Below are positions 49,147 to 60,200 of a stretch of 64,000 nt of DNA, piece after piece. The first letter of the stretch is position 1, and every line of letters starts with the position of its first letter. The position numbers were made by a program, and so were the translations under genes. The notes under the pieces were generated by a model that ran no database searches, was not told where the DNA came from, and saw only the letters and a program-made list of their open reading frames with translations. This DNA is from Niastella sp. (GTDB lineage Bacteria; Bacteroidota; Bacteroidia; Chitinophagales; Chitinophagaceae), in the NCBI GenBank assembly GCA_017744515.1, contig JAGIBF010000035.1, positions 1 to 64,000 on the forward strand, in the 5' to 3' direction.

Positions 49147-49980
49147 ATGGCCGGCAACTCAAATTCCTTCTACATTCCCAACATTGTATTCTTTTCAGGC
49201 ACCCGTAAAGAACATGCACAGGATGAATTTGTACAGGAGCATGTACTCACCCATGTCGTTGCCGGAGAACTGCGTTACTCCGAAGCAGATAAAGAAACCA
49301 TTGCTAAGCCGGGAGATACGATCCTGTTCCGCCGCAACCTGTTGGTGAAGTGTGAAAAACGCCCGCACCCGGATGGCAGCCCGTTTAAGGTCGTTAATTT
49401 CATATTGGAGCGATTATTCCTGGAACAATATGCGGTGAAGCACAATGTGAAAAGAGCAGTGATACCACCTGCCCATAAGCCCGTATTGCTGCTGCAACCC
49501 AAAGCCCCATTGTTGGGATTACTGCATTCTGTATATCCTTATTTCGGATCGCCCAAACCCATGAGCAAGGATATGCTGTACCACAAGTTGAACGAAACAA
49601 TATTGGCGTTGCTGGAACAAGAAGAAGAATTGGATAGCTGGTTATTTGGTAAGTCACAGGAAGGAAAAATAGACCTGGGTGATTTTATGCAGCGCAATTA
49701 TATGTTCAACGTGCCAATGACCAAGTTCGCAGAACTTACCGGCCGCAGTTTATCTACCTTTCAGCGCGATTTCCAACGCATCTTTGGTACCAACGCAGCT
49801 GCCTGGTTGTTGAAGCGCCGCCTGCAGGCAGCCCACCATGCCATCACCACGAAGCAACAAAAGCCGGTAGACATTTACCTCGACCTCGGCTTCGAAGACA
49901 TTGCCCACTTCTCACGCACATTCAAAAACGAATTTGGTTATAATCCATCACGATTGAAGGAAGTTACTGCCGGCAAATAG
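49147..49980 (+). CDS. AraC-family transcriptional regulator (ExsA-like N-terminal domain)
   Basis: This 277-residue protein has an N-terminal sensory cupin-like domain (VLTHVVAGELRYSEADKETI, ILFRRNLLVKCEK) resembling that of ExsA-type regulators, a helical linker, and C-terminal AraC motifs (VPMTKFAELTGRSLSTFQRDF and VDIYLDLGFEDIAHFSRTFK). It probably controls the SDR gene just upstream; such SDR-AraC pairs are frequent in Bacteroidota. The gene is 77 bases after the SDR stop, beyond the terminator. Confidence 0.92.
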   Translation: MAGNSNSFYIPNIVFFSGTRKEHAQDEFVQEHVLTHVVAGELRYSEADKETIAKPGDTILFRRNLLVKCEKRPHPDGSPFKVVNFILERLFLEQYAVKHNVKRAVIPPAHKPVLLLQPKAPLLGLLHSVYPYFGSPKPMSKDMLYHKLNETILALLEQEEELDSWLFGKSQEGKIDLGDFMQRNYMFNVPMTKFAELTGRSLSTFQRDFQRIFGTNAAAWLLKRRLQAAHHAITTKQQKPVDIYLDLGFEDIAHFSRTFKNEFGYNPSRLKEVTAGK

Positions 49981-49997
49981 TTTTCGACTTATACTTT

Positions 49998-50669
49998 TTA
50001 TATCTGGTCAATATAACTTGCCTCTTTTAATATTCCGTCAATACCATAGAAAAGTTGCTGACTATTGATCCTCATGTATTTCAGCAAGTCTGTGATTGCG
50101 TGAAAATGTGATCGGGCATAAACTGTTCCTATGGTATTATCAGGTCCGAAACAAATAGGCTCATGATGTGCTACTCTGTTCCTGATCGAGTTTATTTTGT
50201 CCAATTTATGATAGATGAAGCTTTGGTTGTGATGCGGTGGTATTGCAGGGAAAATTGCCAGTAATGAACTGCCTCCTGCTTTGAATTGTTGACCGGCAAA
50301 CATGAATTTCCAAAATCCAAAGCTTAATTCGGCTAATAATTTGTCATGTGTATAATTACCTCCTAAGCCAGCGTGTGCTTTGGTAATTTTATTTAGAGAA
50401 TTTTGGCACCCCTGTTGTGTTAAAAATCCTCCGGGGAGAGTAGCTGCTAAAAGCCAATCGGGATTTGCGGGTAAATGCTTTTTATAGTGATGGTCGATTT
50501 TATTCCTTAGAACTACTTCAAAAATGCCTAAAACGGCAAGGAATGCCTGTGACATACGTATATTGGCCCGATAAAGGCTGACCGTTTTTCTGGAATTATT
50601 GTTACAAGCTGCTCTGTATTTTGACAGACGTTGCGCCGATATTAATTCCTCAAACTCTGCGTATTTCAT
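49998..50669 (-). CDS. Abi-family HEPN-domain protein (putative abortive-infection phage defence)
   Basis: The 223-residue product matches the layout of Abi-like proteins: SKYRAACNNNSRKTVSLYRANIRMSQAFLAVLGIFEVVLRNKIDHH in the first third, FGFWKFMFAG in the middle, and the HEPN RNase signature R-N-x-x-x-H in SIRNRVAHHEPI (R163, N164, H168). HEPN proteins of this kind are typically RNA-cleaving toxins or abortive-infection effectors. No antitoxin or second Abi gene is next to it, so it would be a single-gene system. The gene is richer in A+T than its neighbours, in keeping with horizontal transfer. Confidence 0.8.
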   Translation of the reverse strand: MKYAEFEELISAQRLSKYRAACNNNSRKTVSLYRANIRMSQAFLAVLGIFEVVLRNKIDHHYKKHLPANPDWLLAATLPGGFLTQQGCQNSLNKITKAHAGLGGNYTHDKLLAELSFGFWKFMFAGQQFKAGGSSLLAIFPAIPPHHNQSFIYHKLDKINSIRNRVAHHEPICFGPDNTIGTVYARSHFHAITDLLKYMRINSQQLFYGIDGILKEASYIDQI

Positions 50670-50725
50670 TGGTGGACCAATAAAATGGAGTTGTTAATAA
50701 AGCCCCTTTTCTCAAATATTATATG

Positions 50726-50786
50726 TATATTTGTTCTGTTATTCCCGGTTTGCCGCTGCTCTGCATGCATCCGGGTTTTTTTATTG
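50726..50786 (+). ncRNA. Candidate short RNA: promoter box directly followed by a hairpin with T-run
   Basis: TATATTTG (50726-50733) is an exact TAnnTTTG -7 box. It is followed within 15 bases by CCCGG (50744-50748) that can pair with CCGGG (50771-50775) and then seven T's. A transcript started here would be about 45 nt and end at the hairpin. There is no open frame in it. The -33 element is not clear, so the call is tentative. Confidence 0.3.
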
Positions 50787-50917
50787 TCTTTTTTATTGCA
50801 CATTAGCTTTTTATATTTATGGTTTTAGCATAATTATAACAATCACGTATAGCCATTTATATAACAGCTAAATTGCACTTTGATACTAAAAGGTATACCT
50901 CTTTTATTTAGAAATAT

Positions 50918-51568
50918 CTAATGTTTTGCCACCCATTCCTTCGTGGAGGCTACCAGTATTGACATAATATCCTTCTTGCCGGCTTTGAACATATGATCCG
51001 CACCTTCGATCTTCACCAGCGTAGCCTGCTTCAATGATGCACAAACGCCTTCTATCAGGCCCCATTCCGCCAGCGCATCTTTGGTACCTTGCAGAAATAA
51101 CATAGGCGCCTTCACCCCCTTCAGGTGTTCTGCCCGCTCTGTAGCAGGTTTCCTGGCAGGATGTAAAGGAAATCCATAAAAGATGAGCCCTTTCACTTCT
51201 TTTCGGGAATGCTCCGATAAGTATTGTGATGACATGCGGCCACCAAAAGACTTACCAGCAACAAACAAAGGAAGTGTGGGAAATAACTCATGTGCTTTAT
51301 TGATAGCCGCTGCGATCGTTTGATGCGCTACAGCAGGCGAATCAACCCTTCCCTTTTTATTTTCTGTAAAAGGAAAATTGAAACGCAGTGTACCAATACC
51401 CGCTGCCGCCAGCTGAGTAGACAAAGTTACCATGAACGAATGGTCCATGCCGGCTCCCGCACCATGCGCCAGTGTCAGGATGGCGGTTGCCTTGTCAGGC
51501 GCCATGTATTCAGCAGTTACCTTGCCGGCTTCAGGCGATACTTCTATTGATAAAGAGTGTGTTTTCAT
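50918..51568 (-). CDS. Alpha/beta hydrolase, dienelactone-hydrolase-like
   Basis: The product has 216 residues from ATG 51568 (MKTHSLSIEV). The fold is recognisable by LTLAHGAGAGMDHSFM (oxyanion region), the nucleophile elbow VAGKSFGGRMSSQYL and an acid/His end (LFLQGTKDALAEWG, KIEGADHMFK). This KANL3/Tex30-like subfamily is common in bacteria but has no defined substrate. Single gene, divergent from the following small gene. Confidence 0.88.
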   Translation of the reverse strand: MKTHSLSIEVSPEAGKVTAEYMAPDKATAILTLAHGAGAGMDHSFMVTLSTQLAAAGIGTLRFNFPFTENKKGRVDSPAVAHQTIAAAINKAHELFPTLPLFVAGKSFGGRMSSQYLSEHSRKEVKGLIFYGFPLHPARKPATERAEHLKGVKAPMLFLQGTKDALAEWGLIEGVCASLKQATLVKIEGADHMFKAGKKDIMSILVASTKEWVAKH

Positions 51569-51672
51569 GTTGTGGTGATGATAAAACAATATAAACAAAA
51601 ATAGGCATCCGGGTGTAATAGGGAAGGCACAACAGTTACAATAACTTAATCCCGGTTGCTGTTAAATCATTG

Positions 51673-51680
51673 TAACTTTG
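51673..51680 (+). promoter_or_regulatory. Candidate -7 promoter box for the 99-residue gene
   Basis: TAACTTTG fits TAnnTTTG, 108 bases before the ATG at 51789; no matching -33 box. Confidence 0.3.
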
Positions 51681-51788
51681 CACTTTCTGAATGATAGATC
51701 CACACATAGGCTGGTATAAAATTTTATATCGCATCCCGCCGGAACCAACTGCATAATTAAAATCACATAACTATTTTAACAAGCCATT

Positions 51789-52088
51789 ATGAAGGATGAT
51801 ATAACCATTGGATTCCGGACCGCAGACCAGGAACTGGATGAATTGATCAGGATGGAATTTGACAACGAAAAAGTACAGTACACCAACCAGCATACCTCCG
51901 AATCGTTGATCACCATTATAGCAAGCTCTACCAAAGAATCTGTAGAAAAACTGCTACGCTTCTTCCGGCGACATAAAGACGGTTTTACCATCGCTTACAT
52001 ACGCACGGCCGGTGGCGCCATACTCTCCTTGTTTGAACATACGGATCACGACCTGTACAGATTGACAGGCGCAGGTAGTCACGCATGA
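51789..52088 (+). CDS. Small protein of unknown function
   Basis: This acidic 99-residue protein has an alternating strand-helix character: ITIGFRTADQELDELIRMEF, then ITIIASSTKESVEKLLRFFRR, then FTIAYIRTAGGAILSLFEHT. No signal peptide or membrane segment. The last part vaguely recalls the small effector-associated domains found in bacterial conflict systems, but the similarity is by eye only. It is followed by the PAS-LuxR gene on the same strand after 122 bases. Confidence 0.65.
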   Translation: MKDDITIGFRTADQELDELIRMEFDNEKVQYTNQHTSESLITIIASSTKESVEKLLRFFRRHKDGFTIAYIRTAGGAILSLFEHTDHDLYRLTGAGSHA

Positions 52089-52210
52089 TCGTTGATCATC
52101 CCACCACATCGCGGGAGTGGGTGATTAATAATAAATTTTAATGCGGGAATTACCAGGTGCTTCCCTTGTTGTATGCCGGTGTTTTGTATTTTTAATGCCA
52201 AACCCGGCCA

Positions 52211-52975
52211 ATGAGATCTGACCTGTATGTAGAAGCCAATAAAATATGGAAGCGCCTGAATATGGGCGATAAAGAAGAAGAGCTCAAGTTCGATATTGAA
52301 GTATACCGCAAGCTCCTCAACTTTTTCATGGCGGGCGACTATTACTACTACATTTTCGATGTAAAAAATGGGGTATTCGATTTCGTGAGCGCCGATATCA
52401 CAGCCGTGCTCGGTTATCCCGTAGAGGATATCACGGTCCCTTTCTTTATCAACAACATCCATCCCGAAGATCAGCCCTGGTTCCTCAACTTCGAGCACAA
52501 AGTCACGGAGTTTTTCAGCACCCTCACCCTCGAACAAATCCCCAACTACAAAGTGCGCTACGATTACCGCATCCGCAAAAGCAATGGAGAATACATCCGC
52601 ATATTGCAACAGGTAGTCACTATTCAGTACGACAGCCATAACCTTGCATTGCGCACCTTTGGCGTACATACCGATATATCCCACCTCAAAAAGACCGGCC
52701 AGCCCGTCATGTCCTTCATTGGTCTCAATGGCGAGCCCTCCTACATCGATGTGCAGGTAGAGCAGCGCTTCAACACCGATACACCCGGCCTTACCAAACG
52801 GGAATTTGAAATATTGCAGCAACTGGCCGAAGGCAGAAGCAGCGAAGAGATCAGCGCCAAACTGTTTATCAGCAAGCAAACGGTCGATACCCACCGCAAG
52901 AACCTCCTGAAAAAAACAGCCTGTACCAATACGGCCGAACTCATGTCGTTGGCGGTCAAAAAGGGCTGGATATAA
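52211..52975 (+). CDS. PAS-domain LuxR-family transcriptional regulator
   Basis: This 254-residue regulator has an N-terminal PAS fold (about residues 30-165; YYYIFDVKNGVFDFVSADIT, GYPVEDITVPFFINNIHPED, VRYDYRIRKSNGEYI) and a C-terminal LuxR/GerE helix-turn-helix (about 190-252; LTKREFEILQQLAEGRSSEE, then ISAKLFISKQTVDTHRKNLL). There is no receiver domain, so the PAS domain is the likely sensor. It directly precedes a canonical promoter with a palindrome, upstream of the secreted beta-helix/CARDB/RHS genes, which are its probable targets. An ATG 17 codons in is an alternative start. Confidence 0.93.
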   Translation: MRSDLYVEANKIWKRLNMGDKEEELKFDIEVYRKLLNFFMAGDYYYYIFDVKNGVFDFVSADITAVLGYPVEDITVPFFINNIHPEDQPWFLNFEHKVTEFFSTLTLEQIPNYKVRYDYRIRKSNGEYIRILQQVVTIQYDSHNLALRTFGVHTDISHLKKTGQPVMSFIGLNGEPSYIDVQVEQRFNTDTPGLTKREFEILQQLAEGRSSEEISAKLFISKQTVDTHRKNLLKKTACTNTAELMSLAVKKGWI

Positions 52976-53025
52976 GAAAATGATAAGAAGGTGGTGTGTC
53001 CTGCAGCACAGCATTCCCCAATAAT

Positions 53026-53041
53026 TACCTATAAATAGGTA
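53026..53041. promoter_or_regulatory. Palindrome adjacent to the -33 box, candidate LuxR-type operator
   Basis: TACCTATAAATAGGTA has 7-bp perfect arms with a two-base centre. It abuts the -33 TTTG of the promoter, the position expected for an activator of the LuxR type. Confidence 0.55.
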
Positions 53042-53072
53042 TTTGAGGGAGAACCCGCCTGATCTATTTTTG
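53042..53072 (+). promoter_or_regulatory. Bacteroidota promoter (TTTG - 19 - TATTTTTG) of the secreted-protein operon
   Basis: TTTG at 53042-53045, a 19-base spacer and TATTTTTG at 53065-53072 fit both consensus boxes of the Bacteroidota vegetative promoter. The start codon of the first gene is at 53185, giving a leader of about 105 bases. Confidence 0.7.
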
Positions 53073-53184
53073 CCTCAACCGGATATCCTCACCAATCATC
53101 CTGCGCCGGCGACCTGCAGCCTGCAAACTTCCAGTTCCAATCGTTTTACCACCATTTGTAATTAGTTCAAACCCAAACTAAGTA

Positions 53185-54222
53185 ATGAAGCATTTATTAC
53201 TACTGACCCTTGCTATGGGTACCCTTTCCGTCAACTCCTTTGCCAAGATCTGGCGCGTCAACAACAACCCCGGTATCCAGGCCAGCTTTACCACCATCCA
53301 GGCTGCCCACAATGGTGCTGCCAATGGTGATACCCTCTATATCGAAAGCTCACAGACAAGCTATGGCGCCCTCGCCTGCTCTAAAAGACTGGTCATCATT
53401 GGCACCGGTTATTTCCTGCCAGGAAGGGAGCTCCAGGCGTTTGACTATGCATCCCTGGTTGGTACCATTAACTTCAACAGTGGCTCCAACGGCTCAGTAG
53501 TAGAGGGAGTTTCCTTCAATGGCAGCGGAGTTTATATTTATGATCATAACATTACTGTCAGAAGAAACAATTTCGCTTCATCAAGCGGCAGCAATACGGC
53601 CGATTATGCAACCGGAACGGTCTCTATAAATTGGGGTGTCATCAATACTGTGGTGACGCAGAACTTCGGTCTCACGATCAGTTGCAACAACGACGCTTCT
53701 ACAGGCATCCTGATTGCCAACAATTACATTGCTGTTGGTGCAGGCAGTGGAAATACCACCACCGGCAATTGTCTCAACCTGAATACCAGCGCAACAGCCA
53801 TCATCAAGAACAACATATTTGGAAGAGGTACGGTCTCCGTGCATAACAGCAATATCATGAACAACATCATGATCAATGGCTTTTTCAACGGCAACTCTAA
53901 TCTCATCGCCAATAATCTTGCATCTGGCGCCCAGTTCGGTACAGCCAACGGCAACCAGGCCAGTGTGATCATGGCCAATGTATTTGAGACTACAGCTACC
54001 CTCGATAGCTACTACAAGTTGAAGAGCGGCTCACCAGCCATTGGCGCCGGTTATGGCAGCACAGCACAGAATCCCGTGGATGCAGGCATGTTTGGCGGAT
54101 CGAGACCATACGTGCTCTCCGGCATACCAGCTATTCCGGCTATCTACATGGTCACCAACCAGCCCGTAGGCAGCAACAGTGATCCCGTGGATGTAGAAGT
54201 AAGAGTACGTTCCAACAATTGA
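53185..54222 (+). CDS. Secreted right-handed beta-helix-like protein
   Basis: The product has 345 residues with a signal peptide (to about residue 20). The mature part has Asn-rich short strands repeated at about 20-25 residues, such as NNFASSSGSNTADY, IANNYIAVGAGSGN and IKNNIFGRGTVSVHNSNIMN, typical of parallel beta-helix proteins. Near the end, LKSGSPAIGAGYGSTAQNPVDAGMFGG is the standard closing segment of choice-of-anchor/beta-helix proteins. No catalytic residues for a polysaccharide lyase could be assigned. It starts a unit with the CARDB giant, whose start is 50 bases after this stop. Confidence 0.8.
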   Translation: MKHLLLLTLAMGTLSVNSFAKIWRVNNNPGIQASFTTIQAAHNGAANGDTLYIESSQTSYGALACSKRLVIIGTGYFLPGRELQAFDYASLVGTINFNSGSNGSVVEGVSFNGSGVYIYDHNITVRRNNFASSSGSNTADYATGTVSINWGVINTVVTQNFGLTISCNNDASTGILIANNYIAVGAGSGNTTTGNCLNLNTSATAIIKNNIFGRGTVSVHNSNIMNNIMINGFFNGNSNLIANNLASGAQFGTANGNQASVIMANVFETTATLDSYYKLKSGSPAIGAGYGSTAQNPVDAGMFGGSRPYVLSGIPAIPAIYMVTNQPVGSNSDPVDVEVRVRSNN

Positions 54223-54272
54223 TCATTCTACCAACAACCTAAACCTACGCGGCGGTAACGCCGTAATGGCTT

Positions 54273-57200
54273 ATGCGTATATTCCATCACTATAGCCGGC
54301 AGCTATTGTCGGTACTGGCAGGCTGCGTGCTATGCCTGCAGGCCATGAGCCAGCAGGTCACCCACATCGAGTATTTTGTCGACACCGACCCCGGTATTGG
54401 CCAGGGCGTTGCAGTGCCATTGACCGCCGGGCAACAGGTGACCGCCGGCTTTCAGGTACCCATCAATACATTCACCGGCGGTTTCCACCATGTGTATATC
54501 CGCGCGTATGTACAACCCTGGCAGGTGATGGAAGACGATATCCTTGTCACCAAAGGTGGCTGGTCACTTACTCATGCCCGCACATTTTACAAAGAAGAAA
54601 ACCTGCCCTCCACTGCCACGCGCCCCAATATCGTAGCAGGCGAGTATTACAGCGATACCGATCCCGGTTATGGCCTCGGCAACGCTATTCCACTTACGCC
54701 AGGTACCGATCTCGCAGCACAGCACTTTACGTTCGATGTAACCAGCCTTACCACCGGCTTTCATAATCTTCACCTCCGGTTCAAAGATGCCAACGGCAGT
54801 TGGGGACACAATGTCGTACGCAACTTCTATAAAGAAGAAGTTCAACTCGATAACAGCGCCCTGCCCAACATTGTCCGGGGCGAATACTACATCGATACCG
54901 ATCCGGGATTTGGCGCGGGACTTCCCATCACGGTACAACCTGGTGCTAACCCAGGGCCTGTACAATTTATCGCTAACCTCACCAGCCTCACAGAAGGCTT
55001 TCACCACATAGGCATGCGCTTCCTGGATGCCAAAGGACAATGGAGTCATGTCATCAACCGCAGCTTCTACAAAGAAGAATTCACCGGACCCGATGCAATA
55101 CCCAATATTGTAAAAGTAGAATACTACATAGATGCCGATCCCGGATACGGAAATGGATACAATGTACCGGTAGATGCTGCTATCAACATCACGAGGCTGC
55201 TGTTCCCCATTCGTACCGACAACCTGCCTGCCGGTGAGCACAGGCTCTATGTGCGCGCACGCGACGCCAATGGCAAATGGTCGCACACCAGCACCCGTAC
55301 TTTCATGCAGGAAACAGGCGATGCACAATACATAAGCGTGGGAACTATCCCCGATTCGGCAGAAGCAGGCAGCACCGTGCCAATACCCTTCACCGTTAAT
55401 GGCACATACGGCGCCAATAACACATTTACCGCCCAGTTGTCCGATGCTGCCGGCAGCTTCACGACACCGGTCAACATTGGCGCGCTCAACGGCAACACCG
55501 GTGGCAACATAAGCGTCACGTTTCCCGCCGGCACAACACCGGGCAACAGCTATCGCGTACGCATCATTGCCACCGCACCAGCCGATACCAGCGGCGCCAG
55601 CTTTACCGCATTGGTGGTCAAGGCGCCTGCAGGGCCAGTAAAGCAGGAGCAGACGATCACTTTCCCGCTCATTTCCAATAAAGCATACGGCGATCTGCCT
55701 TTTGTATTGAAAGCCACCGCCAGCTCAGGACTACCGGTTACCCTCACTGTGGAAAGTGGCCCGGCCCTGATCAGCAACGATACACATATCCTCACCATTA
55801 CCGGCACCGGCACCGTAACGATCAAAGCAAGCCAGACAGGCAATGATACCTACAAACCGGCCACAGCCATCATTCGCAGTTTTGAAGTACTCAAAGCCAC
55901 ACAACTTATTACATTCGATACGATACCCGGCAAAACCTTTGGCGATGCGCCATTCACATTGCAGGCAGTATCGGATGCAGGCCTGCCGGTTGTTTTCACC
56001 ATCGTTTCCGGACAGGCATCGGTCACGAATAATACGATCACGCTTACGGGAGCAGGCCCTGTAGTGATCAGGGCTACCCAGGGCGGCAATCAGCATTATG
56101 CGGCAGCTATGTACGAAAGGACCTTCTGCATTACGCCCACAAAGCCTGCCGCCGTTAACGGCTTCACACAGTCCTGCCGCAGCAGTCAAACCTATTCCAT
56201 TGCACAGCCCATACCAGGCGCCGTCTACACCTGGTCACTTACAGGCGGCGGCACGTTGCAGGCCGCCACAGGAACCAGCGTAACTGTCAACTGGACTACC
56301 ACAGGCACCTGGAAAATAATAGCAAAAGCCACAGCAGCCTGCACAGCTACGGCATCCGATTCTGTTGTGCTGGAAGTGGCAGTAGCCGATATGCCTGCAC
56401 CAGCCGATGTGACCAATCTCTTCCCGGTAGCAGGAACGGTTGTCTCATCATTACCCATATTGCTCTCCTGGAAAGCCTCCGGCGCTTCCCAGCTGTATGA
56501 TGTATACGTATGGCCCGATGGCACAGCACAACCGGCACAACCACTCAGGAAAGACCTCACTGCTGTAGGCGCCACCATCAATACAGCTGCAGAACTCCCC
56601 GGCTTTGCACCCGGAAAAAAATACAACTGGAAAGTAGTAGCCAAAAATGCCTGCAGCCAATCGGCTGGTAACACACAGACATTCACCATCAGCGAATTGC
56701 CCAACCTCACCCTGGTAGACGTACAAGCACCATCCACCGTTTTCTCCGGCAACACCATCGACGTAGCCATACAGGTGCGCAATGATGGCCGCGCCGCTAC
56801 CGGCATGCGTCAATGGACAGACCTGGTATACCTCTCGCGTGATGAAGTACTGTCACCCGGTACCGACTACCTCATCGGCAGCGCGGCCAACACCAGTGCT
56901 TTACAGATCGATGAAGCCTACAACACTACCATCAAGGCGCTTCTTCCCAAAGAATTAGTAGGAGCCTGGTACCTCATCGTGGTAACGAATGCAAGAGGTG
57001 AACTGGCCGAGGCGGCAACGGATAACAACAGCCGGTACAAGGCCATTCAGATCAGCCTGACACCCGTACCCGATCTGCAGGTCACATCTGTGATCACACC
57101 GCTCGAAGCATTTTCAGGACAACCCATTAACCTCACTTATACAGTGACCAATAAAGGAGATGGAGAAGCAAGTACCCGTTATTGGAACGATTATATTTAC

Positions 57201-60200
57201 ATCAGTCCCGATCCGGTATTCAATAAGAATACAGCTGTTAAAGTAATGGACTGGGGTCACTCCATACAAGGTTGGTCCAATAGCGGATACGGGACACTCA
57301 ACCCGCTTAAACCCGATAGCGCATACACTTATACGGTCTCTGTTAAAGTACCGCGCAAATACCTCGGCACATACTACCTGTTTGTAGAGACCGATAGCAG
57401 GGACAACGTATTTGAGTTTAGCTTCGAGAACAACAATACCAACAGGGGAGAGGCGATAACCATCTTCCTCACACCTCCGCCAGACTTCGTCATAGATCAA
57501 ATAACAGCACCGGCTACGGCAGGCACGCAGGAGGTCATTACCGTCAATTACACTGTAAAGAATATTGGCGCCACTGCGCCCGGAATAGAAGAAAGGACCT
57601 GGGTGGATGGACTTTATATTTCGAAAGAGCCAGTGTTCAACCCTGCTACAGCACAGCGGCTCCAATACACCCTGCCTATCATCCGCGTTGATAAACAGGA
57701 ATGTCCTCCGCCACCACCACCGCTATGGCCTGAATCCAACAACACTATAGAGATAGCAGGCGGTTCTGGTTCTTCCGGATCGCCCTCATCTGGCAGCAGT
57801 GCCCGCAGCATTGCCTATCATAATAACAGTACAGGCAGAGGCTGGGTAAGACCGGATAATAAGGCTTCCTTTACCAGCTATCTTACTATCCCGCAACCAA
57901 TCATTGAATACTGCAATACCCAGTATGCCGGCAACATACAGTATTACTATGAAGACAGTGCCGGACAGCGGCATTTGTATCCCATCAATTGCGATACAAC
58001 CTTCTATCCCATTATGGTAGTTGAAGAAAAGTATGCCAACCAGTTGAATGCCGTGCTGCCCGATCTGGAAGCAGGTACGTACTACCTGCATGTGTATACC
58101 GACTTTACGAACAGCGTATTCGAGTATCAGCAGGAAAACAACAACACAAGCACCATCCGTATAGACATTGTCAACCCCGACCTGGTACTTGACTCCATTG
58201 AAGCGCCGGTGACCGTAAATTCAGGTACCCTTGCCAATATTAGCTGGCGCATTAAAAATACCGGAGCAGGAAAAGTATATGATAAGACGCGCAAAGACAT
58301 GATCTGGCTTTCGCAAAGCCCTGTATACAACCCTGCTGATATGGTCCGTCTCGATTCGCTGACCCATTGCACAGCCCTGTCGTCAGATGCATTGTCCACT
58401 AAAACAAAGCAGGTACGCATACCCAACGGTTTACAAGGCAGCTATTATCTCATTATTGCCACCGATGTAGAAAAGAAGATATATGAAACCAATGATGATA
58501 ACAATTATAAAGCAATACCTATTAGTATAACACTCACCGATTGGCCTGATCTGATCGTTAATAAAGTAACCGGCAACAAAGATTCCATATCGATGGGAGA
58601 GGAGTTTGTATTGGAGTATGAGGTGAAGAACGAAGGATTGGCTGCCATCACCGGTAAGCCCTGGTATGATCACATTTACATGTCGATAGATTCCGTTTGG
58701 AACACCAGCGCACGGCAGATAGCCACCGTATTGCGTACACAGGAGTTGGCAGCAGGAGCCTCCTATATACAAACTTATTCGTTGCAAATGGGTAAAGGCA
58801 TTACCGGTACCGTAGGTAGCGCTCCTGAATACTATTTCTATATAGTGACAGATGGCGGCGGCGCTTTGTATGAGCATGAGCGCGAAGACAACAATAGGCT
58901 CCGCAGCAGCAGCCTGCATGTACGCAATGTTGATCTGGCTACGATCAACGTTACAGCACCAGCCACGGTAGAGTCGGGCAAAACGATCGGAGTAAGTTGG
59001 ACTGTCAATAACCTTGGCAGCACCACGGGCCTCTTTGCTGAAAGCTGGACAGATGGACTATACTTGTCAACCGATAGCCTCTACAGCACAGACGACATAG
59101 CGTTGGGTAGTCAGCACATCATAACAACGATAGGTACGGGAGGCAGCTATTCACGTACATTACAGGCAACAGTACCCAATGGGTTGTCAGGCAACTACTA
59201 CCTGCTCGTAAAAGCAGACCACAACAATAGTGGCCGCGAGGCAAACACAGCCAATAATTTTAATACCCTGAGAAATGCACAAGGCAAGGCAATTCCGATC
59301 ACGATCACACTCACGCCGCCGCCCGATTTGATTACCGATTACCTGAGTATACCGGAAATTGGCTATGCAGGCCAGCCTGTCATGATCAAATTCAGGGTAA
59401 AGAATATCGGCACAGGCGCCACCATTCCGGCCGGCTGGAAAGAAAGCGTATACCTTACCACACAAGGAATGCCGGAAAACCTGCAACACCTCGGTGGCGC
59501 CTGGTTAGGGTCTCACCAGCACAATGGAGCACTGGCCCCTGGCGCTTCTTATGAAGACAGCCTCGAAGTATACCTGCCCATCAATGCGGCCGGCAACTAC
59601 TACCTCGTCTTTGTAACCGATAATCCCCGCGTCGTATACGAGCACCTGAACGAAAACAACAACGCAGCACAGCAACAGATATTCATAATACAACCCGAGC
59701 CGGCCGACCTGATCGTTACTGATATCGTAGCACCCGCACAGGTGGCTACCGAAGATTCAGTGACCATTACCTGGAAACTCCGCAACCAGGGCATCAACCC
59801 GGCCAGCGGTTATTTCAGAGAAGGTATCTACCTCTCTGCTGATGATAAATGGGATGTTGATGATGTACTCCTGGCCGATCATAAAGACCAGGCCTACATC
59901 ACACCATTGTCCGCAAAAGACCAAAGCCTGCGTGTAAAAATAAAAGGCGTGAAAGACGGCAAATACTTTGTTATCGTGCGCACCGACCTGGTCAACAATA
60001 TTTACGAGACCGATGACAACAACAATACTACTGTATCGGCAGATACCATCACGGTGTCCATGCCGCTGCTCACGGTCAACGTGCCGGCACAGGCTACCCT
60101 TGTAAAAGAGGCTCCCTTGTATTACAAGCTCGAAGTGCCCGCAGCACTGGCCGGTGAAACCCTGCTGCTTTCCCTGCAGGCAGGTACGCAGGAAATACCC

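Noticed and set aside
52079-53014. 311-codon minus-strand open frame antisense to the PAS-LuxR gene
   Set aside because: It is the complementary frame of a well-supported gene and shows no family motifs; similar long antisense frames occur at 4139-5074, 15717-16775 and 19734-20669 for the same reason.
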